From positions 28,209,501 through 28,273,500 of the forward strand of contig NC_071338.1 of assembly GCF_027744825.2 (NCBI RefSeq): a stretch of DNA of 64,000 nt, in the 5' to 3' direction. This document shows positions 33,984 to 46,811 of the stretch, one piece after another (position 1 is the stretch's first letter; every line of letters starts with the position of its first letter). The position numbers were made by a program, and so were the translations under genes. This DNA comes from Synchiropus splendidus (Eukaryota > Chordata > Actinopteri > Syngnathiformes > Callionymidae). The notes beneath the pieces were generated by a model. It searched no databases. It saw only the letters and a program-made list of their open reading frames with translations, and was not told the origin of the DNA.

Positions 33984-36900
33984 GTGAGTCCACAATCTCC
34001 AAGCCTCTATTTCAAATCAGCCTGCTCACTGGATTTTACGTAGCGTTTCAAGCTTAGCTAGTTTTGGTGCGTACAATGATGCTGATGGCGTCATTCACGG
34101 CGTCTTGTGTAAATGTTTTGAAGTTGAAGCCAGGAATCTCACCCTCTACCTGTCAGAGATGGTTTTATTTCCACTTGCTCCGGCCTCTTTCCGCCGCTCT
34201 GCTCAGTAACAATGGTTCTAGGAAAAGCTCTGGTTGTACGTAGTGATTGATGCTGGACTGTATTTGGACCTTCTTCACATTTGGGCCTGGAAGGAAGTGA
34301 CTACCTCCCGCCTCCGCTCCCAAGTCAATCCCAGGGTCTGATCCGGACCTTCTCAGACAAGCAGCGTGCCAATCAGCTCAATAGACAGGCTGGCAGGGAA
34401 CTATAAACAATGTTGTCACCTCTGTTGCCACCAAATGAAGAAATGTCTTCTCCCCAAACCTTGAATCATCTCACAACCTTTTCCTTCCCACAGAAACGTA
34501 GTTCCAAACGCCTTAAAGCAGAATTATCACATGGATTACATCAGAGCCTGCTGGGTTCAACTATCAATAAAGTGCGAAATATATTAAAATACAACCAGAA
34601 AACTGGGCTCTGAATTACAACTGAAATATCTTAGGTTACTCCTAATGAAGTTAGCAGGTTTCAGTACCAGCAGGCGACAAACTTTGACTAGCATCGTAGC
34701 ACCAAATGTATTATATATTGTGTGATTTCATAATATAATACCAGTCTTTGTTTTTCATTTACCACTGAGACACACTACATCTTACTTGTCATGTACTTTA
34801 AAATTTTTTTCTTCTTTATAGTCAGTGTGAGCACAAACTTATGGGATTCTGACCTAGACATCACCAGTCCGCCTCTGAGATATGTGTCTTTCTGTGTAAT
34901 ATGAGTTGGTTTAGTATTGTTGAACTTTTCCCACAGACAGATTAATAAAGGAATATCTTGAATTAATCTGAATTCTAATGAAATACACAGTGACAGTGAC
35001 ATTGGAGCCAAATGACGTGTTGACTTTGTTAACAAATATTAAATGTTAACAAACATTTAAACATCCTCGCAAGAATCATGAAACAAAAAATGTTGATCCA
35101 ATGTTGAAGAACTCTCTTTTTTTTAAGGCTTTAGCTGCTTCTCATGATCGCAGAACCACTTTCACCTTTCAACCTGCAGTTCAATTGTGGTATTAGTTTG
35201 CATTGAGCGATGTGTTATTTACTCTTCATTGGCCAGTTTTAACCCTATCTGTAATAATAATCAACATATTTTGGTCTCATTTCATAAAAGCCAACATACA
35301 CTACAATTACTCCAGAGATCAGCACAAAGAGGACAGGTGGTGCTGTGAGGTCCTGAGTTTAGGAAAGTCTCTCCAAGATGGCTGAGCTTTGACTTGATTT
35401 AATAGTCAGTAGAAGCCACGTAAGAATGTTGTGTGAAGTATACTTAAGAAATACTCACCTAAACTGTAGGTAGTTTAAAGTTGTAAATTTTAATATTAAT
35501 GAGAAATTGAAAACAGGCTTTGAACACTCTACATTCAAGACCCGTTTTATTCTCTGCCCAAAGTGCATTAATACGTCTGAATCTTTTGAACACGGCTTCT
35601 TCCATTTAAGAGACGCACACGAGAGCCAAGTCGCCCATCCATCACCAAAACCTCTCTTCCACTATTTCTGTTTCTCCTTCCTCCCGCTGAAGTGGGCTGG
35701 CGTGCGGCTCGGTCACAGGAAGCCGTGAATTCTACTGAGAATGGAAGATGTCTTATGGGGCGACATGCTGCCCCCCCCACCCACCCTCGCACTCACCACC
35801 CAAAAATGACCCCTGACCCATTCATGTGTTTATATCGGGCCGTGGAAGTGAGAAATAGTGATGAGTCACTCTGGCTGTGTGTTTATACTCCAGAGTCACG
35901 CAAGGAAGGAAATCAGCCACGGTCTGCTACAAGTGGCGAGGTGAGAGAGAGAATAGCTGCGGAGATTTACTCTGAGCCCGAATTAACTCCACGTCATCTC
36001 GCCTGCAAAAGGGTTACATGTCCGGCCCCAGAGTGAACAGGCTGACCGACACTGCAAGGGCTACAAATGTACGCGATGTATACTGAAAAAAACGTAGTAC
36101 AGTAGAGAACATGCGGCCTCACAAAAGCAGAAACATAATATGAGTCCCTTTTTAAAGTGACACAGAAATGCATACACGAAAAAACACTGTTGACAAAATG
36201 AATCAGTTCTTCACCAGATCTGCTAATTCAAATCCATCATCTCAAAGGACGCGACTGTTGTCCAGAGTTGCTAGTGAACACGGGCATGGATGGATGAGGG
36301 GATCACACAAGCGATCAACAGATAACCCAGATGCTGGCGGACGGACAAAAACATAAACGGAGTCATTAATCTGAGGCTTAGTGGTGAGCAGAGCACATAA
36401 ACAGGGGCTCACTATTTGGCAAGCAGGCAGCGATAGGTTTTAATGTGTATTCAGTGTGTATTCATTAGAATAATCCATTTAAAAAAAGTGTTTTTTTGCT
36501 TTACTTTGAACAAGACTGGGATATTGTCATTGAGAAGTCTTTATTTTTGAGCTGCTGTCCACATGAAATGAAACCAAACCATTCTGGTGATGTCATCCTG
36601 ATGCCCAATATAGATGTAGGATAAGTAGTTTTGGCTGGTTTATTTAGTTATTTAAAATTAATTTCTTCATTTTATTATCGTGGTTTCTCCTTTGCAAACT
36701 GGAAAGACACGAGTATAATTTTTCCTCTTTCAAAATTTTGTAAATTTTGTTCTGAAAAATCCCATTATATAATATTTTATTCATTAACTACCCTTGAATC
36801 CTTATATAATAATAATATAGTCTGTGATTAAGAATGCTTTTAAATTGTCCATTTCTGAGACAATATTCTTAAAAAAAAAAAACATCTTGTCAATTGGCAG

Positions 36901-37362
36901 ATATTTTTTAACTTGTTTTTTACTTTGTGAAGCAAAAGCTGAAATTCTATTTTAAAGCAAATCTTCAAACACTAGCACAAAATATAAGTTATTTATTAAA
37001 TAACTTTAATAAATGTTTACTTCCATCGAATACATTTTGTTTTTCCATAAATAATGTAACATATTCTGTCTTGTTTCTTTCACTCGGCTAATACAGTTTA
37101 GACTTGAATGCAGCACTTTGTTTCCCTCCATCATCACAGCACAGCAATTTATTTCATTGTTGATGGTCAACAGTATCATGTAACACTCCCACATAAACAC
37201 ACGCACACACACACACAGAGCCACAGTGAGAGCGTGAGCTGCTCTTATTTTGACCAGTCTTGTCTGGATTCTCAGTCCTGTCATGGGTTTTGATGGATGG
37301 CTGCAGTGTTTACCACCATATTATTAAGTAGTCATCCTCGCCGCAGTCCAATCCCAACTTTC
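33984..37362. other. Intergenic region
   Basis: No gene is supported. The block 35700-36050 is low in repeats and contains an AP-1 consensus TGAGTCA at 35862-35868, so it is a weak enhancer candidate. There is a short (CA)n at 37199-37217. The rest shows nothing recognised. Confidence 0.4.
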
Positions 37363-37990
37363 TCAATTCCAGCTCGAGTGCAGAAGTTTCAGGTTAATTA
37401 AGGCTTTGGTTCGGGTGTTTTTCCCTGCCATTTCTTCAAAATATAGTCGATGGATAAAGTGTGTGAAGTCGCTGCGTCTCCTCTGGACTCGGCCGTAGAT
37501 GACAGAGCTTCTATTGTCGTCCAAAAGTGAAACTGCGGACGGAGAAACGGTATCAGCGGACTCCTCTTCCTGGTCGGCTGATCGGGCCCGCAGCAGCCCG
37601 GGTTTGTGTACTTGTAGAGTAAACACAGTCATGGCAAAGTGGACGTGCTGCTGAGTGTGTCCTGACGGAGACGGAACGCACAGCGACACTGTACTCTGAG
37701 AGTCGCTGGCAGCTCTCTGGAGGCTCCGAGGTGATGAATGGTCATTTGGTAATGGGCCATGTATTCGAGCGAAATAGCTGTTTTAAGAGCCAAACTGGAG
37801 ACGTTGCTATGGGCTATTTAATGCGGGAATCAATCAGGTGGCAGATGTTTCGTGTCCGCCGCGGCGACGTCTTCTACCAGGAACAAAGAATTGCATGAGA
37901 ATTTGTTTTCTTGTAAATAAACAGGCTGAACTGTTGCGGCGACGAGAAGGTCGTGAGGTCAGCGTTGAAGTTTCCTTATAAGTCCCCTTC
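37363..37990. promoter_or_regulatory. Candidate non-coding regulatory block
   Basis: This is a GC-balanced, repeat-free block in AT-rich surroundings. It contains AAATAGCTGTTTTAAGAGCC and GGCTATTTAATGCGGGAATC, the type of homeobox-rich text seen in conserved vertebrate enhancers. A 108-codon minus-strand ORF overlaps it but is not recognised. Conservation is untested. Confidence 0.2.
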
Positions 37991-40900
37991 TTTCTTTTGA
38001 GCATGATCTTGGGAGTCTCAATATGTGTCAGCGATGCAACAATATTTGTTATTGTTGTTGTTTATTTTCACTTTCTTCACAACACAGTTTGTTATCAGCA
38101 TTGATATATATATATATATGTTCTTCATTCTATTAAAATGAATTCATGTTGAGCTATTATCAAGTGGTCAGCTACTTTGTTTTTAAATTGTACTTTAGTT
38201 GAATAAATAATTTCATTCATTACAGTCACACAGTGAGTGTTTAATTAATTTAATTCATAAATGTGTAGAGCAAGTTTTTGTCTTTTATTTTAAAGTAATT
38301 TTGAATTATTAGTATTATTTTTCAACCCTTTCTGCATTTCTGTGGCAAAAATTGAACTGATGATAATGATTAAATTATTATTATTTGCTCAACTGATTTG
38401 TATTTTTATGGTCATTAGAAATTGCATATGCAAAAATTGGTAGTTGCACATTTATTTATTTAATATTAAGACGTTAAGACGTTTAAATAATAATTTCATG
38501 TTAATCACGGTCAAATTTTTACAGTAATTTTAACAAAATGCATCTTCCTTCTTTCAAAATGTAAGTGGAAACAATGGAACAAAATAGCAATATAAATATT
38601 TATTTTTATTCTGACTTTTATAAAGCGTTGGAAAAAAAAGAAAACACCAATGTTCCAAGATCTGCTCTAAAAAAACAAATAAAAAAATAAAACAAAAATT
38701 GTTCAAACATGAACTTCATTGTAAATTGTGGACCTACACTTCAGTAAAATCACTTTTGCCATTGTTCCCACAAGCCTCCTCCCAGGTGTCAGTACAGACG
38801 GACGGACGGAGGCCGAGACAGACAAGCCACATGGTTTCGCTTTGACGTCTGCCGGGTCCAGAGAATCAATCCTAAATGACACCTTTAGAACACAGAGTAG
38901 ATCTGGCTCTGATGTCGATCAGTGGTGGTTTGAGATGAAAGACAGTCAAATAAATAAAGCTGTGGCAAGCCTCTTCTGTCCACACAGCCCCACTATTATG
39001 GGATACATGCTGACACCAAAGCAGAAGGTTGTTTTCACTGCTGTTGTCATGGAAACATGGGTGATGTACTGCAGACCCTTGGAGTGCAAAACATCTCAAT
39101 ACAAATAGATAAGTCGGCGGTGGGCAACAGCCGTGTTCCAGCCATCTCTGACCCGCTTCTCTCTCTGATAGTGAGGAGTCGAAGGCAGCCGTATCAAATA
39201 GCTTGTTAACCTGCTCCAATCCATCTCTTCATCAGCTGCCGTGTCTGCGGTCGCTCCGCAGTAAGAATAGTAATGGTAAGACAATACCAGCTTGTCTCAT
39301 CCCACCTAGCATCTGACCTCATGTTTGCCATGGGTCGGATACGTCTGTGGAAGGGCTCCACTGTGAGGTGGCACTTTCGCTTGTAAGTCCCACGCAGTAA
39401 CCCAACACAAGCATGGAGTCATGGAGGACGAAGAAACGGTGAGATGAAACACCTCCTCATTCGTCCATGTAAACCTGAGAAGACGTACGTGCTGTGGCTC
39501 CAGCTGACTCTGAGTGAAGCACATACGATGAGGATTTCCATTTTAAATAATGTTAAAGTTTTTGTTGGATTTGTTGTGGAGAAAAAGTTGTTTGGGGAGT
39601 GATGTCCTTTTGGAGATGGGGTGGGCAGCTCAGTCATCTGGGGGAGGCTCAAAGTAAAGTCAAATGTTCTTCAAATAACATTCACTCACCCTCCTTGTAA
39701 AGTCACTATTAATCCCAACTGAGAAAAAAAGTAAGTGGAAAAACAATGTGAAATAGATAAACACATGTTGATGTATAAACTATTTTTAATTGTTTAAAAA
39801 TATATTTTGATGTAAATATTTTATTTTATTTATTTATTTGTTTTTTTATTTATTATCATTCAATTTTGTTCCAATGATAATGACTGATTTATTTTTATTT
39901 TTTTATAAAAAGTTCTATTTAAATATATTTTAAATTACTGAACAATGGAATCAGAATCACCATAACATATACATATAAACGTTTAAAAAAAAAATAATGC
40001 AAATAATTCAAATAGTATATAATTAAATGACAATATAATTTAAAATAATTTAAAATGCAAGTTAAACAACAAAAATGACAGTAATAATGTGTGGTTGCTG
40101 TTCAGTTGTCAAACTACAAACACACCTTCCATTGAACCGTATAAATAAACCTTTGCATTTCAGTTCAGATACTGTCATGTGTTGGCACTGTAGTTGATTT
40201 AATACAGGTGACAACTAGTGAATGTATTCTGGATTATTGGATTGTTGGATTGGATTGTTATTGCCACAATTTATAGTTTGAATTACCATTATTATTATTT
40301 CAAGATAAGATCAGAGAGATTAGTCTTATCATATGCATATCACATCTGTATGAGGAGGATGTGGTTTTCACTCCCAGTCAGTCCTTTCACTCAGCGTGTC
40401 GCAGGCTGCCCTGTGCTCCAACCCAAGTATTTTGGGGGAGAATAAACGTGTGGAACTATTTGGGGGGAATTATCAGGTTTTATCACTGGAGCCACCCCAG
40501 TGATTTATTCACAATTTGGACGACTCCCGTCTGATGCACATCAACAAATCACAGCCTGAGGTCTGGATCAGCGTCTCCTCCTCTGACCCCGCGCAGCTCA
40601 TCCTGACCCCACACGTCCCAAAGCCACGCACCTCCTCTGCTCTTCACAGATTCAGCGCTCGGTAATGAAGGAATTGTGATGTTTGTTGAATTCAGGGCAG
40701 TCGCTGATGTGCGCAGGCGACTCTTCTGCTCCTGCTGTGGTGAGTTTAGGTGATAATTAATGAGTTGGTGACCACCAGCGCTGCGACCTGACCCGGGGGC
40801 TCGCCGCGATAAGACCTCCATAACTCTACTTTATCCCTCTGCTCATTATCAACCCTCCTTCCAGGATCTGAGCGGAGCCCTCGGGCCACGCAGGGGTAGA

Positions 40901-42076
40901 TTCTCTGGAGCATCCAGCAGCACGGGTGGACAGAAGATTAGCGGGGAGACACACAGGCTCGGCTCAGTTGAGCTCAAACACTCGACAGCTCCGACGTCTG
41001 GGTCACAAGTCATGACCGAAGATGGACAGATTAAAGATTGACAGATTTACTTGGCTCACAAAAATCCACTATTCTCCTTCTTATTTACATAAACATTGGT
41101 TTTCCTTAAATTTATGATACTTTTCACTTTACTTTCAAGAAAAATGACTAACATTTCCAATGTCCATCTTAAGGCGATGAGTGATATTGATATTTACATC
41201 AATAGCCTAGATTAATTTTTAAAAAGTGGATGAAAGTATAGACAAATACTTATTTTAAATACTTTTTATTTAAAATTTCTGTTTCAAATATTACAACAAA
41301 AGAATATACTGCACATCACCACATATGCATAAGAAAAGCCTCCTCAGTCTCCAATGTTTAAAAACAAAATTTGCTCTTTTTTTCTTCGTATTATTTTCAC
41401 ATTTCAACTTCTTTACTTGACAATGAAGTGATATGAATTATATAATCAAATTTTTAATATATTTTAAACTGCCTATAATCAGAGTCTTGAACAAATCATT
41501 CAGTTACACTCTAGATTTGGGTACATATATTACTTTGAATAAACTTGTTATTCAAATGTGTGTTAGCAGTATATTAGCCAGCAGCTACCCACAGGCAGGA
41601 TTCACCTCTTGGCCCTTTAAACGTTCACTCCCGAGTTGGTCAAAGCACCAGAAGCAGTGTGGTTGTTTTCTCTCCCAAAACGTCACTCGGCTGGGGAAAA
41701 AAAAAAGCAACCAAAAGGAAATATTAATGTAAGAATATGAGATTTAAATTTTACCATGAGCTGTTATTCCTGGCAGCTGCTGGTTGCCACAAAACCATGT
41801 ATTTTCATCACTTACTTTGCGCCCAAGTGGACCCTTACTGGCTCAGATCTTGGTATACAGGCCAAAAATAGGATTTTGTGTGATTGTTTGACATCACGCT
41901 GTCAGTTGTTTAAAGATGTAATTTTGAGATTGTAAGCCCCAAAATGTTTGATAGCTGAATCAAATAGTACTGCTACCAGTATGAAAATCATTTAAAAAAT
42001 GTACTACATTATTTACATTTGTAAATAATATAGTAAATATACATTTATATATTTACAAATATACCATATTATCAAA
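37991..42076. other. Intergenic, mostly AT-rich
   Basis: The region includes (TA)n at 38102-38119 and AT-rich tracts at 38200-38720 and 39720-40080. A GC-richer block at 40540-40830 could be regulatory. No exon or transposon was recognised. Confidence 0.4.
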
Positions 42077-42141
42077 AAACACCAAACAATTCAATGTGAC
42101 TATATTTGGATAATAATATTTCATTGAATTGTTTGGTGTTT
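42077..42141. repeat. 20-bp perfect inverted repeat
   Basis: The arm AAACACCAAACAATTCAATG at 42077-42096 is exactly complementary to 42122-42141, with a 25-nt AT-rich spacer. It could form a hairpin in DNA or RNA. Possible origin: a short MITE or foldback remnant. Confidence 0.85.
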
Positions 42142-45100
42142 CTTCATTGAAAATTATGACTGATTTATATGAATTACAAAGAGGTGCAATGCAGCTGTTT
42201 AGCTCTGTGATCTTAGACCTTAAATTTGGTTTCGAAGCTCCACAGGAATTTCAACTGTTACAGCCTGAAAATGAGCCACACCAGCATAAGAGTACACATC
42301 AACAGCATCACAACTCTGTCACTTTAATGTACATTACGTATCAGCGCCGCAGTCATTCATGTCCACACATGAAGCTCTAATAAAAGCGTGTTTTTGTGTT
42401 TTTTAAAGCCGTGTAAAGTGATGTTTTGCATGTTTGCAACGCTAAAAACCATTATATTTACGTCAGTGAACAGCCACCACAGAGCCATAACCGGAGATGC
42501 CATAAGAAAGCAGTGGCTTTAAATCCGCTCATGAATGTCGGCGAGTATTTATAGCGCCAGAGTGTCAGCGTCTCTGTCAGAGACTAATTTGTGTAATTGA
42601 AACTGGCTTACTAGAGAGCACTTGGCAGCAGCGCGGACCGAAGTAAGACCCTGGACAATATTCCTGCTTCATGGCTGAAAATCAATAACCCAGACCCGGT
42701 TCTGTACGCACGCGAGAGAGACCCCACACATCGATGTGTTCTCCCCCAGCCACTCCCCCTCGCCCCACTCAAGCTTTGTGGCAAAAGTCCCAGCGTTAGG
42801 TAAAACACACGCTCACTTCATTCTTCTGTAGTTCCTCCAAAGCCTGATTCATCATCCAACAAGAAAGCATGAAGCGCCCGCGTGCCCAGTCCTTGTTTCC
42901 TTCCAACCAAAGGTCAAAGGTTGACAGGGCCCAACAGCTCTGACAAGATAAGCACCTGGTTCACGTTGAGTCTTCTATTACGCTCCATACGTAAACCTCT
43001 CCGCACGCAAACACCATTAAATGCGGCTGTAAAATTCGGGCAAACATCAGGTCTACTGTTTCAAGGAAACGCTGTCATCACCTTCCACCCACGTAACTCG
43101 GCCGCTACCTGACGACCATCTTCTCATTCGGCTCTTTGTTTTGACGGAGATGTTTACCTGGTTAGCGGAGAACCCTTCATTTCAGGACGCTCATTATACC
43201 TCACGAGTCTTATATAAAAGGTGCTGGTGTTAAGAGTCGCTGTCGGCTGGCATTGCTGTATTTTTAGACGGTAAATAGAAGCCACTTTTTGAACCTGTAA
43301 TTTAGGGTGTTTATCTTCACGGGTCTGTCTTTTGGCTGCAGAATGATGAGAGGACATCAGGGATGAGGGAGGGTTTGATGTGCTTACCGGTTAAACCAAT
43401 CCGAAAAATGTATCGTCGAGTTCTGTGAGAACATTGCGACACTGGCTTTGAATTAAAAACATAAATTTGAAAATACAGACTCTTACTTGAAGCCCTGTTT
43501 GATGCAGGTTCATTGGTCAGACGCTCACATGGTTTCAGCCTCAAGAATTCTTTCATGCAGTTACGGACTTGGCTGCAGTACCTTTAGGGATTGAAATATG
43601 CATTGACTGTTACAGTAATAATGTACTACTGAGTATGAGGAATTTCAAAAGGTGTCGAAGAAGAGAGTGCAGTCAGGGTGGAGGCGACTACTAACAGTGG
43701 TGAGCTGTGACAAGAGGGAAGCAACCTGAGTGAAATGAAAGCTTTACAGGACAGTAGTGACACTTGCCATGATGTGAGGTTTAGAGAGAGTAAAGGCCCA
43801 TTTATGCTCAACGTTACATATGGATCTGGATCCTTCTGTCGGTGCTCTACGTTCATTGCATCCACATTTCTGCACAACTTGCAGATACAAACCAACCAGA
43901 GCAGTACCACAGGAAACTGTGGGGGGCAGTGTTGCTGTTACTACTCGGATTAGGGTTAAGGTTAATAACCGCATTACATCAAAGTGGAACGCTACATTAG
44001 ATGAGATTCTGCGGTCCATCAAATACACAACATTTCTGCAGAGACGCATTTAAATGTAGTTATTTATGAAGACAATGTGATTTTCCTCGCGTCATTTCGC
44101 CTCCTTCAGGTCCTGTCAGGTGCTGAATGTGTCTTTTCTCAGAGCTCCTCTGGTTTCGCTGAGGCTTTCCTGGTGAAGGCATGTTTTATTTTCACACCAG
44201 TGAGGTTCTGCTGGCCAAAACCCCAAAAGCCCCAACGGCCCAGAGAGTTCAGAGCGCTGAGGTGAGGCTTGTCAGCGGGTTCCTTTTAAGACGAGTGGTC
44301 ATTTGAGTGCGATCGCGACACAAATAAATACACAACAAGAAATGAAAATATTTTGTCTGGCAATGGACCATTGACAATTCATTTGAGAATGAATTACTGA
44401 TGGTGGATGCTATTGTCAAAAGTAGTATTTATCTTTTCCATAGATAAGCAGCTATCAACATTTATCTATCCTGTAATTCCACTGAGTTACTGTTTGACCA
44501 GCAAATGTCTGTTTGACCTATTATTCATGTCCTCTTATTGACAACCGATGAAACTGTCTTTAGTAATTATAATAAATATTATGATTAATAAATAAATAAT
44601 CATAAACATTGACCATGTTGGGATGTTAGCGTCAAGTCTTTCAGTGTGAAGCTTAATCTTGGATGACTATATTTTTAAGATTCGACTTGTATTTTCCATG
44701 GTGACCTGGAATACAGGTCAGCTGCTGCGACCGTCATGGAAAACACTGTCAAACCCGACTTTGCTGTAGGATGATTCAACTGTAAACACTCCGCACATAC
44801 CTTGAATAGGGTCGACACAAAACTCCTTGAAACAAAGGTCAGGCCACCTTGTGCAGGGTAATAGATGGATGCTTTATTTTAGGTGCGTATTAGCGTCATC
44901 CTTTTTAATTAGCGTAAAGTAAACAGCAGGCTTTAATGTTCAAACACTCTAAGTATAGTATGAAACTGTGCAGACAATGGAACACACTCTCGGACGTCAC
45001 CTTGGCAGCTTGTCAGCGAGTGCGTTTGTGTATTGTTGTGTGGGCCTCTGCATGTGTTCTGAGCTGGGCTGGAGTCATCTCTGCGTGTTGCTACTAATCC

Positions 45101-46599
45101 GGGGCTTCATCAAACTGCACAGGCTCCGATTCTTTGCCCTTGTATGTGAAGCCTTGCTGCCTTTTTGCATCATCTACTGTAGGAGATGGGAATGGATCTG
45201 GCTGGAGCTGTGGGGGAGGTGGGAACAGAGTGCAGGGCTGGTGACGTGGATTCATGCGCTGCAGCGAAAACTGGCAGACACGATAAGAAGGGTCGGTCCA
45301 AATGAATGGGGGTCACGGCTGGAGTGGTTTGGAACAGACCCAGTCTGGGTCGTGGAGACTCTGAGGGGCACAGGAGCCTCGGGGGTCACTCAGTCACAGG
45401 GACTGGGTGTGTTGTTTTACATTGTTCTGAGGCTTGGAGGGAAAATGAATGACGATGTGTCAGGATGAAAACTCTTTTCTCACAATTGTCCAGACAAGAG
45501 TGTCAACTCCTGAATTTCAGTCTCCGACATTTCTGCTCCTCTGTCGGGAAGCTTGATCCACAACCTCAAAGTTTTCGATTATAACCACATCTCCTATATC
45601 CCAGCATGTCCCACTCTTATTCTTCCTTAAACACACTGCCACGCTGTAAAGTATAATTCTAACCATCCTTCCCCATCATTGACCATTGTTCCATACCGTT
45701 TTACACGTGGTTGATGTCTTCATACATTTATTGGATTGAGTGTATACTATGAATACAACTGGACTGACATGACCTTCTGAAATCAACAATTGGTGCCACA
45801 ACACTTCAGCTTTGTTCAATTTTTTTTTTCAAAAAGCACACTTGAATGATTTTGTTTCAACTTCAACCTTTAAGGCGAGTTTTTCAATGTAATATTCCAC
45901 TTTTATATCACTATGTCAAAAGGCTGTAGCTTGAAAACGGTTTGAGATAAAGGCATACTGTGAAAGAGGCAGATCTTCAGTGTGACCCAAAGTTTAGGAT
46001 GGGAGTTCATTCTCTCATCTATTTTCTATATTTACATGTGACCTGCCACCAGCAATAGTGAATTAAGCTACATTTACAGCTGCCAATCCGAGCCACTGGT
46101 AACACTAATCCTCATCTCTCAAGCAGCAATGATGATATTCATTTCCATTGTCGTTTTACTCTAGAACTTTGATATGAACATGCCCCCAAATGTTGCTCAG
46201 AGCCAAGTTACAATGGCCGCCATCTGCGTGTATAAACTGCATCAGACTTCATTTTTGCAGTTTGCCTTGTTTAAATGCCTCAATCCTACAATGATGGTGC
46301 TAATAGTTTTAGAACAATGGTGTTCAATTTGTGAATTTTTTGGTTAATGATTTTTAAAGCATTAGTATTTGAGCTCATGACTGCAGAGCCATTGAGGAGC
46401 GCAGGTCAGGGTACTGTTCAGAAGAGCTTTACAAGCCAGCTGAGTGTTTTTAACTCTTTTATTTGAGAAAAGTCTATTCTTCAGGATGTTTGAACCGCGT
46501 CAGCTCTGCCTCAACAGAAGCCAGTTGACAACACCTTCTCATTGACGTGGGAGTAAGCCCAGAGATGTGCCCCCAATGGCTCAACCATACACCCCGACC
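42142..46599. other. Intergenic region
   Basis: The blocks 42470-42620 and 43120-43300 are low-repeat and rich in homeobox-like and TATA-like words, so they are weak enhancer candidates. A 166-codon plus-strand ORF at 44968-45468 has a hydrophobic start but no recognised domain. No gene is supported. Confidence 0.4.
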
Positions 46600-46811
46600 T
46601 CAGTCTTTCTTTAACTTGACGCGGAAAGTGCCTCTTCCATCAACATGCAACACAGACAGCTGTCTCAGAGGGACGGCAAAGTCTTCTGGAACGTAGTCGC
46701 TGTTGGCCAGGGAACACCTGCTGGAGGAGGTTTCTGAGGAGAGGGAGGTCTGTTGCATCTGTTGGTCTGTCTTGTTCTTCACTTTTCGCTTCTCAATAGC
46801 AATGACTTCAC
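46600..46811 (-). CDS. Exon-like open frame of unknown gene (terminal-exon type)
   Basis: After a possible acceptor (CTAAACAG) the minus strand has an open frame of 69 codons plus TGA. The product begins EVIAIEKRKVKNKTDQQMQQ, continues with a Ser-rich stretch and DYVPEDFAVPLRQLSVLHV, and ends GTFRVKLKKD. Codon use looks coding (many C/G third positions). I do not recognise the family, and no upstream exon was located within the window. It could be the last exon of a gene extending rightward, a retrocopy remnant or chance. Confidence 0.3.

Noticed and set aside
43945..43966. Telomere-like TTAGGG text
   Set aside because: Only about two imperfect units (ttagggttaaggtta) are present, too few for an interstitial telomere.
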